Shown: piece by piece, positions 1 to 7,149 of the stretch | How the letters are laid out: every line of letters starts with the position of its first letter | How positions within the stretch are numbered: position 1 is the first letter of the stretch | DNA from: Chloroflexota bacterium | Lineage (GTDB): Bacteria > Chloroflexota > Limnocylindria > Limnocylindrales > CSP1-4 | Direction of reading: 5' to 3' | DNA length: 46,017 nt | Assembly: GCA_005883615.1 (NCBI GenBank) | Contig: VBEC01000030.1 | Location: 1 to 46,017 of the forward strand | The notes under the pieces: model-generated | Database searches by the model: none | What the model was told of the DNA's origin: nothing | Seen by the model: only the letters and a program-made list of their open reading frames with translations | Made by a program: the position numbers and the translations under genes

Positions 1-354
1 CTTGCGCCCGCCGTTGAGGATGCGCGCCGGCTCGTGGCCGAAGAGCTTCAACTGCCAGTACGCCCAGGCGGCGAACCAGTTGTTGTTGTCGCCGTACAGC
101 ACGATCTCGGTGGCGGGCCCGATGCCCGAGCGGGACAGGAGCGCGCTGAAGTCGGCGCGGCTCGCGATGTCGCGCCGGATGCCGTCCGCCAGCTGGCTCG
201 TCCAGTTCCAGGCCACCGCGCCCGGCAGGTGGCTCTGCTCGTAGGCCGTCGTGTCGACGTCGACCTCCACGAAGCGGACCGCCGGATCGTCGAGATGGGC
301 CTTCGCCCACTCGGCGTCGACGAGGGTGTCGGTTGCATAGCCGGGGACGCTCAT
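1..354 (-). CDS. sseA: Thiosulfate sulfurtransferase (rhodanese), 3' part outside window
   Basis: This is the first 118 codons of a rhodanese-type sulfurtransferase; the gene runs off the left edge, so no stop is seen. The N-terminus (MSVPGYATDTLVDAEWAKAH) is followed by a VEVDVDTTAYEQSHLPGA stretch and a GDNNNWFAAWAYW segment, both characteristic of the non-catalytic N-terminal rhodanese domain of SseA/TST. In the family the second domain carries the active-site Cys, which lies outside this window. The ATG at 354-352 has an AGGAG eight bases upstream, and it overlaps by one base the stop of the 32-aa ORF before it (TGATG), so translation is probably coupled. Expected role: transfer of sulfane sulfur from thiosulfate or 3-mercaptopyruvate to cyanide or thiols in the cytoplasm. 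Family assignment is firm; the substrate is not. Confidence 0.85.
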   Translation of the reverse strand, partial: MSVPGYATDTLVDAEWAKAHLDDPAVRFVEVDVDTTAYEQSHLPGAVAWNWTSQLADGIRRDIASRADFSALLSRSGIGPATEIVLYGDNNNWFAAWAYWQLKLFGHEPARILNGGRK

Positions 355-452
355 CAGCGGTGCTCCTGTTCGTGCTTGTCCGTGTCGTGCTTGTCCTGCT
401 CGTACGTGCGGGCGTGTGCGCAGCGCGAGCATTGATGCCGGGATTCGGTCAT
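354..452 (-). CDS. 32-aa Cys/His-rich micro-protein, translationally coupled
   Basis: A short ORF lies between the 155-aa unknown gene and the rhodanese. It starts at ATG 452-450, four bases after the preceding stop. A GGAGGAG Shine-Dalgarno is formed by the end of the preceding gene, and its TGA (356-354) overlaps the rhodanese ATG as TGATG. The product is 32 residues: it begins MTESRHQCSRCAHA, giving one C-x2-C pair with flanking His, and ends in a very hydrophilic tail rich in Asp, Lys, His, Glu and Gln. That composition could bind a metal or act as a small zinc ribbon, but one CxxC is only half a usual site. It is too short for most gene callers. The perfect ribosome-binding site and stop/start spacing argue that it is translated. 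It could simply be a coupling leader for the rhodanese. No function is assigned. Confidence 0.6.
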   Translation of the reverse strand: MTESRHQCSRCAHARTYEQDKHDTDKHEQEHR

Positions 453-456
453 CGGC

Positions 457-924
457 TCACTCCTCCCCGGAGGCTCGGTCCCGCCGCGCGAACGCGCTCA
501 GGCGCTCCCGGCAGGCGGCCGCCTGACGCTCGGCCTGTCGGACGATCCACGGATCGACTCGGCTGGAGTCCTCGATCGTGACCGTCGGTCCGTATTCGCC
601 TTCCTCCAGGACGATCCCAGTGGAGTTCCGGTAGTCGGCCATCCAGTTCGCCTGCAGTTGAAGCAGGGTGGGCAGCAAGGCCGAGCGCTCGAAGATCCAA
701 TCGAGATATGTCGCGTTGAGCTGTGCGATCAGGTCGTCCAGACGGATGCGCCTGCCTCGTTCGATACGCGCGAGCAGATGCACCACGCGGAGGCCCGTAA
801 ATGGGTCGCCCGGTTCGGCGAGCGTCGGTGGCTGGATATTCGGGTCGGGCAGGCCCTCCGGGGCCGGTCGAAGGCCGCGGAGTCCCGGCGCTGTCGTCTG
901 GCCAGCGGTCACGTCGACAGTCAT
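457..924 (-). CDS. Conserved-looking hypothetical protein, 155 aa
   Basis: I do not recognise the family. The protein has a proline-rich disordered N-terminus (about residues 1-45). An amphipathic helical core follows, with a sequence (RGRRIRLDDLIAQLNATY) that could be a DNA- or protein-binding helix pair. A short beta-like segment (GPTVTIED) and a charged C-terminal helix ending ASGEE complete it. An upstream in-frame GTG at 963 would give 13 more residues. I prefer ATG 924 because a -10-like TATCCT (minus strand, 959-954) lies between the two starts and GGAG/AAGGA sequences precede 924. It heads an operon with the 32-aa CxxC ORF and the rhodanese. Hypothesis only: a partner or regulator of sulfur-transfer chemistry. 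Confidence 0.65.
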   Translation of the reverse strand: MTVDVTAGQTTAPGLRGLRPAPEGLPDPNIQPPTLAEPGDPFTGLRVVHLLARIERGRRIRLDDLIAQLNATYLDWIFERSALLPTLLQLQANWMADYRNSTGIVLEEGEYGPTVTIEDSSRVDPWIVRQAERQAAACRERLSAFARRDRASGEE

Positions 925-1036
925 CTCCGACGGGGGTTCCTTGGGACCGCGCGAGGATAGCACTGCGCGCCATGCGCCTCCGCCGCACGCAGTCCGAGAA
1001 TCGGGGCAGGAGGAACATCGGGATTAAGATCCGCAA

Positions 1037-1873
1037 ATGATCCCCGGCGAGGCAGCACGCGCCGCAAACCGCGCCCGCTTCGCCCGCCTGGTCGCGCGCC
1101 CCGAGTCGGAGATCGACCTGGCGCTCGGAGCGCTGATGATCGCCGCCGAAGGCCGGCCAGACCTCGACTTCGATCCCACGGTCGCGGCGCTCGACGTCCT
1201 CGCGGACCGCGTCCGCCTGCGGCTGGACCGGGGCGACCCGACCGACGTCGAGCTCGCGCGGCTGCATGACGTCCTCTACCGGGAGTGGGGCTTTCGGGCC
1301 CCAAATTCGGCCGAATACCACGACATCGGGAACAGCCAGCTCGACCGGGTGGTGGATCGCCGGGTTGGCCTGCCGATCACGCTGGCGATCGTGGAGCTCG
1401 AAGTGGCCTGGCGGCTTGGCCTGCCGCTCCACGGCATCGGCCTGCCGGGACACTTCATCGTCGGGACGCCCGACGGCAACCTGATCGACCCGGCTGGCGG
1501 TGGTCGCCAGCTCACGCGCGACGACTGCCAGGCGCTCCTCCGCCACTCCCTCGGCGAGCGCGTCCTCTTCCACTTCGGCATGCTGCGGCCCGTCGGCCGC
1601 CGCGAGATTCTCGCCCGCGTCCTTCGCAACTTGCGAAGCGTCCATCTGGCCAAACGTGACTGGCCGGCCGCATTGGCAGTGGTCGAGTTGCTGGAGGTCA
1701 TCGAGCCGACCGACCCCGAACACTCCCGCGACCGCGGCCTGCTCCTTGGGCGGATGGGCCGCTTCACCGATGCGCTGGCGCTGCTGCGACGCTATCTCGA
1801 CGAGCGACCCGATGGCAGCGACGCGTCCGACGTCCGGCAGGTCATCGGCATTTTCCGCGGCCGCCGAAACTGA
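1037..1873 (+). CDS. SirB1-family transglutaminase-like/TPR protein
   Basis: The 278-aa protein matches the SirB1 layout. A helical N-terminus contains LGALMIAAEGRPDLDF. A transglutaminase-like core (about 90-150) carries the hallmark RRVGLPITLAIVELEVAWRL and LPGHFIVG segments. A C-terminal TPR-like region follows (about 192-265, with AALAVVELLEVIEPTDPEHS). In this family the core resembles transglutaminases but a peptidase activity is not established. In-frame stop TAA at 1025 rules out any longer start. The TANNNT hexamer TAAGAT (1025-1030) lies six bases before ATG, while AGGAGG is 22 bases away, so the transcript may be leaderless. It is divergent from the 155-aa gene and nearly abuts the DUF2157 gene tail to tail. 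Confidence 0.85.
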   Translation: MIPGEAARAANRARFARLVARPESEIDLALGALMIAAEGRPDLDFDPTVAALDVLADRVRLRLDRGDPTDVELARLHDVLYREWGFRAPNSAEYHDIGNSQLDRVVDRRVGLPITLAIVELEVAWRLGLPLHGIGLPGHFIVGTPDGNLIDPAGGGRQLTRDDCQALLRHSLGERVLFHFGMLRPVGRREILARVLRNLRSVHLAKRDWPAALAVVELLEVIEPTDPEHSRDRGLLLGRMGRFTDALALLRRYLDERPDGSDASDVRQVIGIFRGRRN

Positions 1874-1892
1874 CGCCGGCCGTCCCGCGTGG

Positions 1893-3092
1893 TCAGCCGG
1901 AAGGCATCTCGGACGGACCTGGCAAGATCTCGCCTGACGCGGCGCTGGGGGTCGTGGGCCCTCGACGGTTGAGTCGCCGCCGGCCGATCTCCGTCAGGTA
2001 GCCGACCCCGATCAGCGCGGCGCCCTCGAGCAGGAGGGCGAGGCCCATGCCCGATTCGGGCGCCACGTACGCCCCGTTGAGGTCGCTGAATGCGATCAGC
2101 ACAGCCAGGCCTGCCGGGTAGATATATGCACCCGCCTGCCGCGTGAAGGCAAGCCAGGCCAGGATGGTGGCGACGAGCAGCAGGACGACCTCGCCCAGGA
2201 TCGGCTCCATCGGCCGACCAAAGCCGCCGCCCACGCCGCTCAGAACCGCGATTGCGGCTCCGATGGTCAGCGTCATGCCGCCGGCGAAGCGTGTCACGGC
2301 CAGGCGCCTTCGCGCCGCAGGATCGACGCGAGCGGCCTCTACCCGAGCCAGGAGGCCCATGGCAACCGTGGCCACGACCGTGCCAGCCAGCGTCACGAAC
2401 ATCCAGGTGATCGCATACGGGTCCCCGTTGGGCACGCCGGCGTCCGTGAAGCTCGGGGGCCCTGTGATGAGACGCGCAACTCGGTCGACGCCCGTGGCCG
2501 TGAGAGTGGCGATCGCCCCGAGGACGCCAAGCTGGGTCGGCAGAGAGGCCAGGTAACGCCGGAAGGCGAGTGCCGCGAGCAGCCACGCCACGGAGCCAAA
2601 CAGCCAGCGATAGGCCGACAACCCTGACTCCGAGCTCGCCGAGGCGCCGAGGAGTAGCCCGGCGATGAACGGCACGGCGAACAGCACATGGATACCGCTC
2701 AACAGCAGCCAGAACCCGGCGGACCGTCCAACCTTGCCGGTGCGCCGGCCCAGGACGAGACCCAGGCTCGCGAAGACGACGGCAGGTACGGCCAGGCCGA
2801 AGGCCCAGGTCCCATCGGCGCTGGCCTGCCCGACTGCGGCCTGATTGATGAACCAGTACCAGGCGCCGAGCAAGAAGAAGCTGCCCAGGTAGGCGAATGC
2901 CTCTCCAAGATCGAGGTCAAGGCCCAGGCTCGACAGGCCCGCCGAAGCACTGGCTCGAGGAAGCTCGGTTGCCGTCGCGGGCTCACTGGGACTGTTCGCC
3001 TCGAGTGCACGGAGGCGGTCCGCAGTCGGGGCATCGAGAATGCCGCTCTCCTGCCACGCGGCTATCCGATCCAGGATTCGTTGGTCAGGCAT
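1893..3092 (-). CDS. DUF2157-like polytopic membrane protein
   Basis: The protein is about 399 aa. It has a soluble N-terminus (MPDQRILDRIAAWQESGILD, resembling the short cytosolic head of DUF2157 proteins), then about ten hydrophobic segments. Examples are FAYLGSFFLLGAWYWFI, AGFWLLLSGIHVLFAVPF and AITWMFVTLAGTVVATVAM. It ends in a hydrophilic tail. Function is unknown for the family; it is an inner-membrane protein. I chose ATG 3092-3090 because GAGAGG sits just upstream, whereas a longer ORF from 3122 only adds a basic non-conserved stretch. It is convergent with the SirB1 gene (19 bp apart) and divergent from the S41 protease, with a gap of about 200 bp. Confidence 0.75.
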   Translation of the reverse strand: MPDQRILDRIAAWQESGILDAPTADRLRALEANSPSEPATATELPRASASAGLSSLGLDLDLGEAFAYLGSFFLLGAWYWFINQAAVGQASADGTWAFGLAVPAVVFASLGLVLGRRTGKVGRSAGFWLLLSGIHVLFAVPFIAGLLLGASASSESGLSAYRWLFGSVAWLLAALAFRRYLASLPTQLGVLGAIATLTATGVDRVARLITGPPSFTDAGVPNGDPYAITWMFVTLAGTVVATVAMGLLARVEAARVDPAARRRLAVTRFAGGMTLTIGAAIAVLSGVGGGFGRPMEPILGEVVLLLVATILAWLAFTRQAGAYIYPAGLAVLIAFSDLNGAYVAPESGMGLALLLEGAALIGVGYLTEIGRRRLNRRGPTTPSAASGEILPGPSEMPSG

Positions 3093-3299
3093 TGCACACC
3101 TCTCTCGCGGCTGTCCTCGCAATGACGTCCGCGACCGCTGGGTGTTACACGCTACGCTCGGGCCGCAAGTCGTCCCGGGCGAGCGGATGTCGTTCGCGAG
3201 CGGGGGCCGTACGAGCGCACAGGCTCGACTTGCCGCATGCTCCCGGGGACCCGGAGCACCCGCCAGCCGTCCAACCCGCGCGCATTTCCGGAGGATCCG

Positions 3300-4658
3300 A
3301 TGGAGCCACGCGAACCCGACCTGGGGCCGGTCGAAGATTCAGCCACGGACCTCCCGCCGCCGCACCGGCCGGATGACACCGCCGGCGGAGTCGAAAACAC
3401 ATGGGGCGCCGAGCCCTACGTTCTGTCCACCAGGCGTCCCCGGCTTCCACGCAGATCGGGCCCCGTCGTGGCGGGTGCAGTCGCCCTGGTGATGGCCTTC
3501 GGGGGCGGAATCGCCCTCGGCCGTTCGGATCTGCTGCCGTCAAGCGACCGACCCGCCCAATTCGCCACGCTCAACGAGGCCTACCGCGACCTCCAGGATC
3601 GCTATGTCGACCCCAAGGCGCTCGACCCCCAGACGCTCACGTACGGCGCGATCCGGGGTCTCGTGGATAGCGTCGGCGACACCGGCCACACGACATTCCT
3701 CAGCCCGAAGGAGCTGGCGGCGCAGAAGAGCTCGCTGAGCGGCTCGGTCACCGGGATCGGCGTCCGGTTGTCGGTCGTTGGCGGGATCTCCGTGATCCAG
3801 TCGGTCATTCCTCAGGGACCAGCGTCGAAAGCCGGGCTGCGCAGCGGCGACACGATCGTGGCCGTCGACGGGACGCTCCTGGCCGGCAAGAACATCGATG
3901 ACATCAGCAGCCTCATCCGGGGCCAGCCAGGAACGACCGTGCACATTCGTGTCGGCCGGGCCGGCGTGCAGGCGCCCCTCGATTTCACCATCACGCGGGC
4001 AAAGGTCGACGTGCCGGCGGTCAGCTGGGCAATGGTTCCCGGCACGACGGTTGCCGACATCTTCCTCGAGGAGTTCTCGCAGGGCGCGACCGACCAGCTC
4101 AAGCAAGCAATCGACTCCGCGCGCCAGGCCGGTGCCGTCGCCCTGATCCTCGACCTCCGCCAGAATCCGGGCGGCCTCGCTGACGAGGCGGTTGGGGTCA
4201 CGAGCCAGTTCCTGAAGGCAGGCGCCGTGTACCAGGAGCGCGACCGGACCGGCAAGACCACCACGGTCGACGTCCGAAGCGGCGGCATCGCCCCGGATAC
4301 GAAGCTTGCCGTCCTGGTAGACAACGGGACCGCCAGCTCTTCAGAGATCGTGGCCGGGGCACTCCAGGATGCGCAGCGAGCCACGATCGTCGGCGAGGGG
4401 ACGTTCGGGACCGGGACAGTCCTCCAGGAAGTCGACCTATCTGACGGCTCGGCACTCCTGATCGGCGTCGTCGAGTGGCTGACCCGGGACGGCCGCCAGA
4501 TCTGGCATGCGGGTATCTCGCCCGACAAGGAGGTTGCCCTGTCCGCTTCCGGACGCCTCGTCGTCCCCGACGAGCTGGCAAACCTGGGCTGGTCGGGAAT
4601 CCAGACGAGCGATGCTCAGCTCGCTGCGACGGTCCGCGCCCTCGGGCAGGGCGGCTGA
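3300..4658 (+). CDS. S41-family C-terminal processing peptidase (CtpA/Prc-like), catalytic Lys replaced
   Basis: The 452-aa protein has an acidic cytosolic N-terminus, a membrane anchor (VVAGAVALVMAFGGGIAL, about 60-80) and a CtpA-type cap (LQDRYVDPKALDPQTLTYGA). A PDZ domain follows (about 140-215, with GPASKAGLRSGDTIVAVDG), then the S41 protease core with ILDLRQNPGGL. Start ATG 3300 is preceded by GGAGG with seven bases spacing; an upstream in-frame start at 3237 is not supported. The nucleophile aligns with Ser346 in TASSSEI. The residue 25 positions later, Lys in Prc/CtpA (FGKGTVQ-type motif), is Thr371 here (FGTGTV, codon ACC at 4410-4412). Either another residue serves as base or the enzyme is atypical or inactive. 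It is likely an extracytoplasmic, membrane-anchored protease that acts on envelope proteins. Confidence 0.88.
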   Translation: MEPREPDLGPVEDSATDLPPPHRPDDTAGGVENTWGAEPYVLSTRRPRLPRRSGPVVAGAVALVMAFGGGIALGRSDLLPSSDRPAQFATLNEAYRDLQDRYVDPKALDPQTLTYGAIRGLVDSVGDTGHTTFLSPKELAAQKSSLSGSVTGIGVRLSVVGGISVIQSVIPQGPASKAGLRSGDTIVAVDGTLLAGKNIDDISSLIRGQPGTTVHIRVGRAGVQAPLDFTITRAKVDVPAVSWAMVPGTTVADIFLEEFSQGATDQLKQAIDSARQAGAVALILDLRQNPGGLADEAVGVTSQFLKAGAVYQERDRTGKTTTVDVRSGGIAPDTKLAVLVDNGTASSSEIVAGALQDAQRATIVGEGTFGTGTVLQEVDLSDGSALLIGVVEWLTRDGRQIWHAGISPDKEVALSASGRLVVPDELANLGWSGIQTSDAQLAATVRALGQGG

Positions 4659-4666
4659 TCGAGCAG

Positions 4667-6079
4667 TCAGACCGCGACGGCTTGCAGCTCCGCCGTTCGA
4701 AGTGTGCGCGACAGAGAGAACACCAGGCTTGCCGCGATCGTGGCCACGCCCATAGCTGCGAGCGTCACCCCACCTCCGGCCGCGTCGAGCAGGACGCCGC
4801 CCACCAGCATGCCGATTGGCTGCAATCCGAGCGAGACCATGCGCGCAGTGCTGCCGACGCGGCCGAGGAGCTCGTCCGGTGTGACCATGGCCCGCAGGGT
4901 GATGTAGCCGATCAGGACCAGGGCGTTCGAGGCGCCGGCCAGGAATGAGACCAGGGCGAGGAGCGGCAGGTCCGTGAGCTGGCCGAACGCGAATATTCCC
5001 AGACCGGTCATGATGTTCGCAGCGATGAGCACGCGACCGATGCCGACGTTTTTCGTCACCCGGGCGCCGGCGATCGCCCCGGTGAAGTAGCCGAGAGCCT
5101 CGGCGGCGATGACCAGGCCGAGCGCGGTTGAAGGCAGTCCCCGATCCTTGGTTACGTAGTAGGTCACGGCCGGGATCAAGGCGGCGGTGGCGATCGAGAC
5201 CCAGCTCCAGTAGGCCACGGCCGCCCGAAGGATCTGGTGGCGCGCCACGAAAGCGATCCCCTCGACGACCTCGTGGACGAGATTCCGCTGATCGTCTTCG
5301 CCTCGGTCGGCCCTGAGCGAGCGAGAGATCGCCGAGATCGCGGCGGCCGAGGCGAGGAATGAGGCCGCGTCGACGGCGAGTGTCGGGCCGGGGCCGATGA
5401 GGGTTGCCAGGAAGCCCGCGGCTCCTGGGCCGATGATGAACCCGAAGCTGAACGCGGCCTCCATGAACGAGTTTGCCGGTCCGATCTGCTCGCGTCCGAC
5501 GAGGTTCGGGACGGCGCCTGTGTAGGCGGCCATGAACACGACCCGCAGGGTGCTGATCGGGAAGGTCACCAGCAGGATCACGCCCATGGTGGGCAGTCCG
5601 AGCAACATCGAAAGCGGGATGAGCGCGGTGAGAGCTGCTCGCCCGATGTCGGCGTAGAGCATCATCCGGCGCCGATCCCAGCGGTCCGCAAGTGCACCCG
5701 CGACCAAGCCAAAGACCAGGTCCGGCAACATTTGCAGCACGCCGACGACGCCCATCGCCAGTCCCGAGCCCGTCAAGGCGAGGACGAGCAGCGGCAGGGC
5801 GGTCAGCGTGACAGCGTCTCCCGTCGCTGAGACTGCCTCGCCGACGAGGAAAACGCGGAAGTCGCGGAGACTCCAAAGGTGTCGAAGCATCGCGGGCGGC
5901 GCGGCCGGAACTTCCTCGAGCGCCCCGCGATCCGCTCGCCGGCCGCCGTCACGCGAAACGTGGACGAGCGGATTCGGTGCAGCGGCCTCGAGGGCCGGCT
6001 GCGGCCCGCGGCCCTGGGCGTGTTCGACCGTTTGGGGCTCGGTCGGATCGGTTCCCGGCGGGGCTTCGGTGTGCATCAC
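4667..6079 (-). CDS. MFS exporter (MFS_3/EntS-like)
   Basis: The 470-aa protein has a 60-residue hydrophilic Pro/Ala-rich N-terminus followed by twelve predicted membrane segments. The MFS motif A between TM2 and TM3 is clear (GALADRWDRRRMMLYADIGR), and the second half has the typical AEALGYFTGAIAGARVTKNVGIG arrangement. The pattern, with no sugar-porter motifs and an N-terminal SLRDFRVFLVGEAVSATGDAV, matches the drug/siderophore exporter group (PF05977-like) that includes EntS. A downstream start at 5890 (MLRHLW) would remove the disordered tail and is a fair alternative. It is convergent with the S41 protease, 8 bp apart. The substrate is unknown; nothing nearby makes a siderophore. Confidence 0.82.
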   Translation of the reverse strand: MMHTEAPPGTDPTEPQTVEHAQGRGPQPALEAAAPNPLVHVSRDGGRRADRGALEEVPAAPPAMLRHLWSLRDFRVFLVGEAVSATGDAVTLTALPLLVLALTGSGLAMGVVGVLQMLPDLVFGLVAGALADRWDRRRMMLYADIGRAALTALIPLSMLLGLPTMGVILLVTFPISTLRVVFMAAYTGAVPNLVGREQIGPANSFMEAAFSFGFIIGPGAAGFLATLIGPGPTLAVDAASFLASAAAISAISRSLRADRGEDDQRNLVHEVVEGIAFVARHQILRAAVAYWSWVSIATAALIPAVTYYVTKDRGLPSTALGLVIAAEALGYFTGAIAGARVTKNVGIGRVLIAANIMTGLGIFAFGQLTDLPLLALVSFLAGASNALVLIGYITLRAMVTPDELLGRVGSTARMVSLGLQPIGMLVGGVLLDAAGGGVTLAAMGVATIAASLVFSLSRTLRTAELQAVAV

Positions 6080-6185
6080 CCGCCAGTTTCAGGCATTCGC
6101 GAACGCTTCACAGTGCTGCGCCTGCTGCACGGACGTTGGCGCGACCGAACCGGAAAGAGACGGGTCGCCGCGGGATTGCACCAGA

Positions 6186-6905
6186 TCAATCCGGGTGCCG
6201 GGGTGGCTGGGCGCCGTCCGTAAGGGCACTCGCCCACGATTGGGACGAACCCGGAAACCTGCTCGCGAAGATGCTTGGATATCGGCCAATGAGGGATCGA
6301 TTGGCGACCGTCGCCCGGACGATCCAGCACCCGCCGACCCAATACTCGTCCTCCAGTCCGCCGGCGACCTCTTCAGCCTGAGCGAGTTTCCACGAGAACG
6401 AGCGACTTGCCGCGCCGATGTCGCCGAAGCTGTTCCAGGCTTCGCAGACGACCATCAGCCGGCGCCGGTCATCGCGCAAAAAGATGTCGACCGAATGTCG
6501 AGACAGTCCCGGGCGAACGGGAAGCTCGAACGTCCCCACGAAACGCGCGGCAGTCGCAAGCCGGAGGACGAGCTCCTGTATCGCGAGATGGCCAGCGTCG
6601 AATGGATCCGCGGCCGGGTCGCGGCGGGCATCGATGATCAGAGGGCGGCCGAGAGCGAGGAAAACCTCCTGCCAGGCATTTAGGCTGTAGCCGCTTCCGT
6701 TCCCAGTTTCGACTTCGCTGACTGCCGATTGGCTCAGTCCGACGCGGTCACCCAGCTCCTTCTGTGTCATGCCACGGCGCTTCCGCGAGGCGCGAATCTC
6801 ACCGCCCAGCTTGGCGACTTGCTCGAGGGTTCCGGCGTCGGGCTTCGGCGGCCAGCTCGGGGTGCTTTCGACGTGCCATATCGACGTGAGTGTTGCAGGA
6901 GGCAC
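6186..6905 (-). CDS. XRE-type helix-turn-helix protein with C-terminal nuclease-like domain
   Basis: The protein is 239 aa (GTG start). Residues about 33-90 form a Cro/C1-type HTH (RKRRGMTQKELGDRVGLSQ then SAVSEVETG). Residues about 120-235 are a separate alpha/beta domain with SVDIFLRDDRRRLMVVCEAW, then a conserved-looking DIGAASRSFSWKLAQAEE and a closing GCWIVRATVANRSLIGRYP. The spacing Asp...Glu-x-Trp followed by a basic residue in the next helix resembles a PD-(D/E)XK-like core. That is inference, and the family is usually annotated only as HTH protein. It stands alone between the MFS gene and a 244-bp gap where I see nothing. Role: DNA-binding regulator, perhaps with a ligand-sensing or nucleolytic C-terminus. 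Confidence 0.72.
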   Translation of the reverse strand: MPPATLTSIWHVESTPSWPPKPDAGTLEQVAKLGGEIRASRKRRGMTQKELGDRVGLSQSAVSEVETGNGSGYSLNAWQEVFLALGRPLIIDARRDPAADPFDAGHLAIQELVLRLATAARFVGTFELPVRPGLSRHSVDIFLRDDRRRLMVVCEAWNSFGDIGAASRSFSWKLAQAEEVAGGLEDEYWVGGCWIVRATVANRSLIGRYPSIFASRFPGSSQSWASALTDGAQPPRHPD

Positions 6906-7149
6906 TTTCGCGGCGCTTAGCTGCGAGACCGGGAGTCGACCTCTTCCGCAAGCCGGGCCTAACGGCCTTCCGGGAGGTGCTCTACCCGTGGCACAGGTAG
7001 CGCGGTGTTACGGGCTCGATCCGCACTTCTCTCCGTTCCGAACAGAGGCTCTATTGACCGACGCTGTGCTCAGTCGATCAGTCAGGGCGATACCGCAGCG
7101 CCGAGAGGAGGGACGCCAGGCAGAATCGTTGGTCGCAGGCTGGATCGAG

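Noticed and set aside
449-1723. 424-codon minus-strand ORF
   Set aside because: It runs antisense through the clear SirB1 gene and in another frame of the 155-aa gene; composition is that of a shadow frame.
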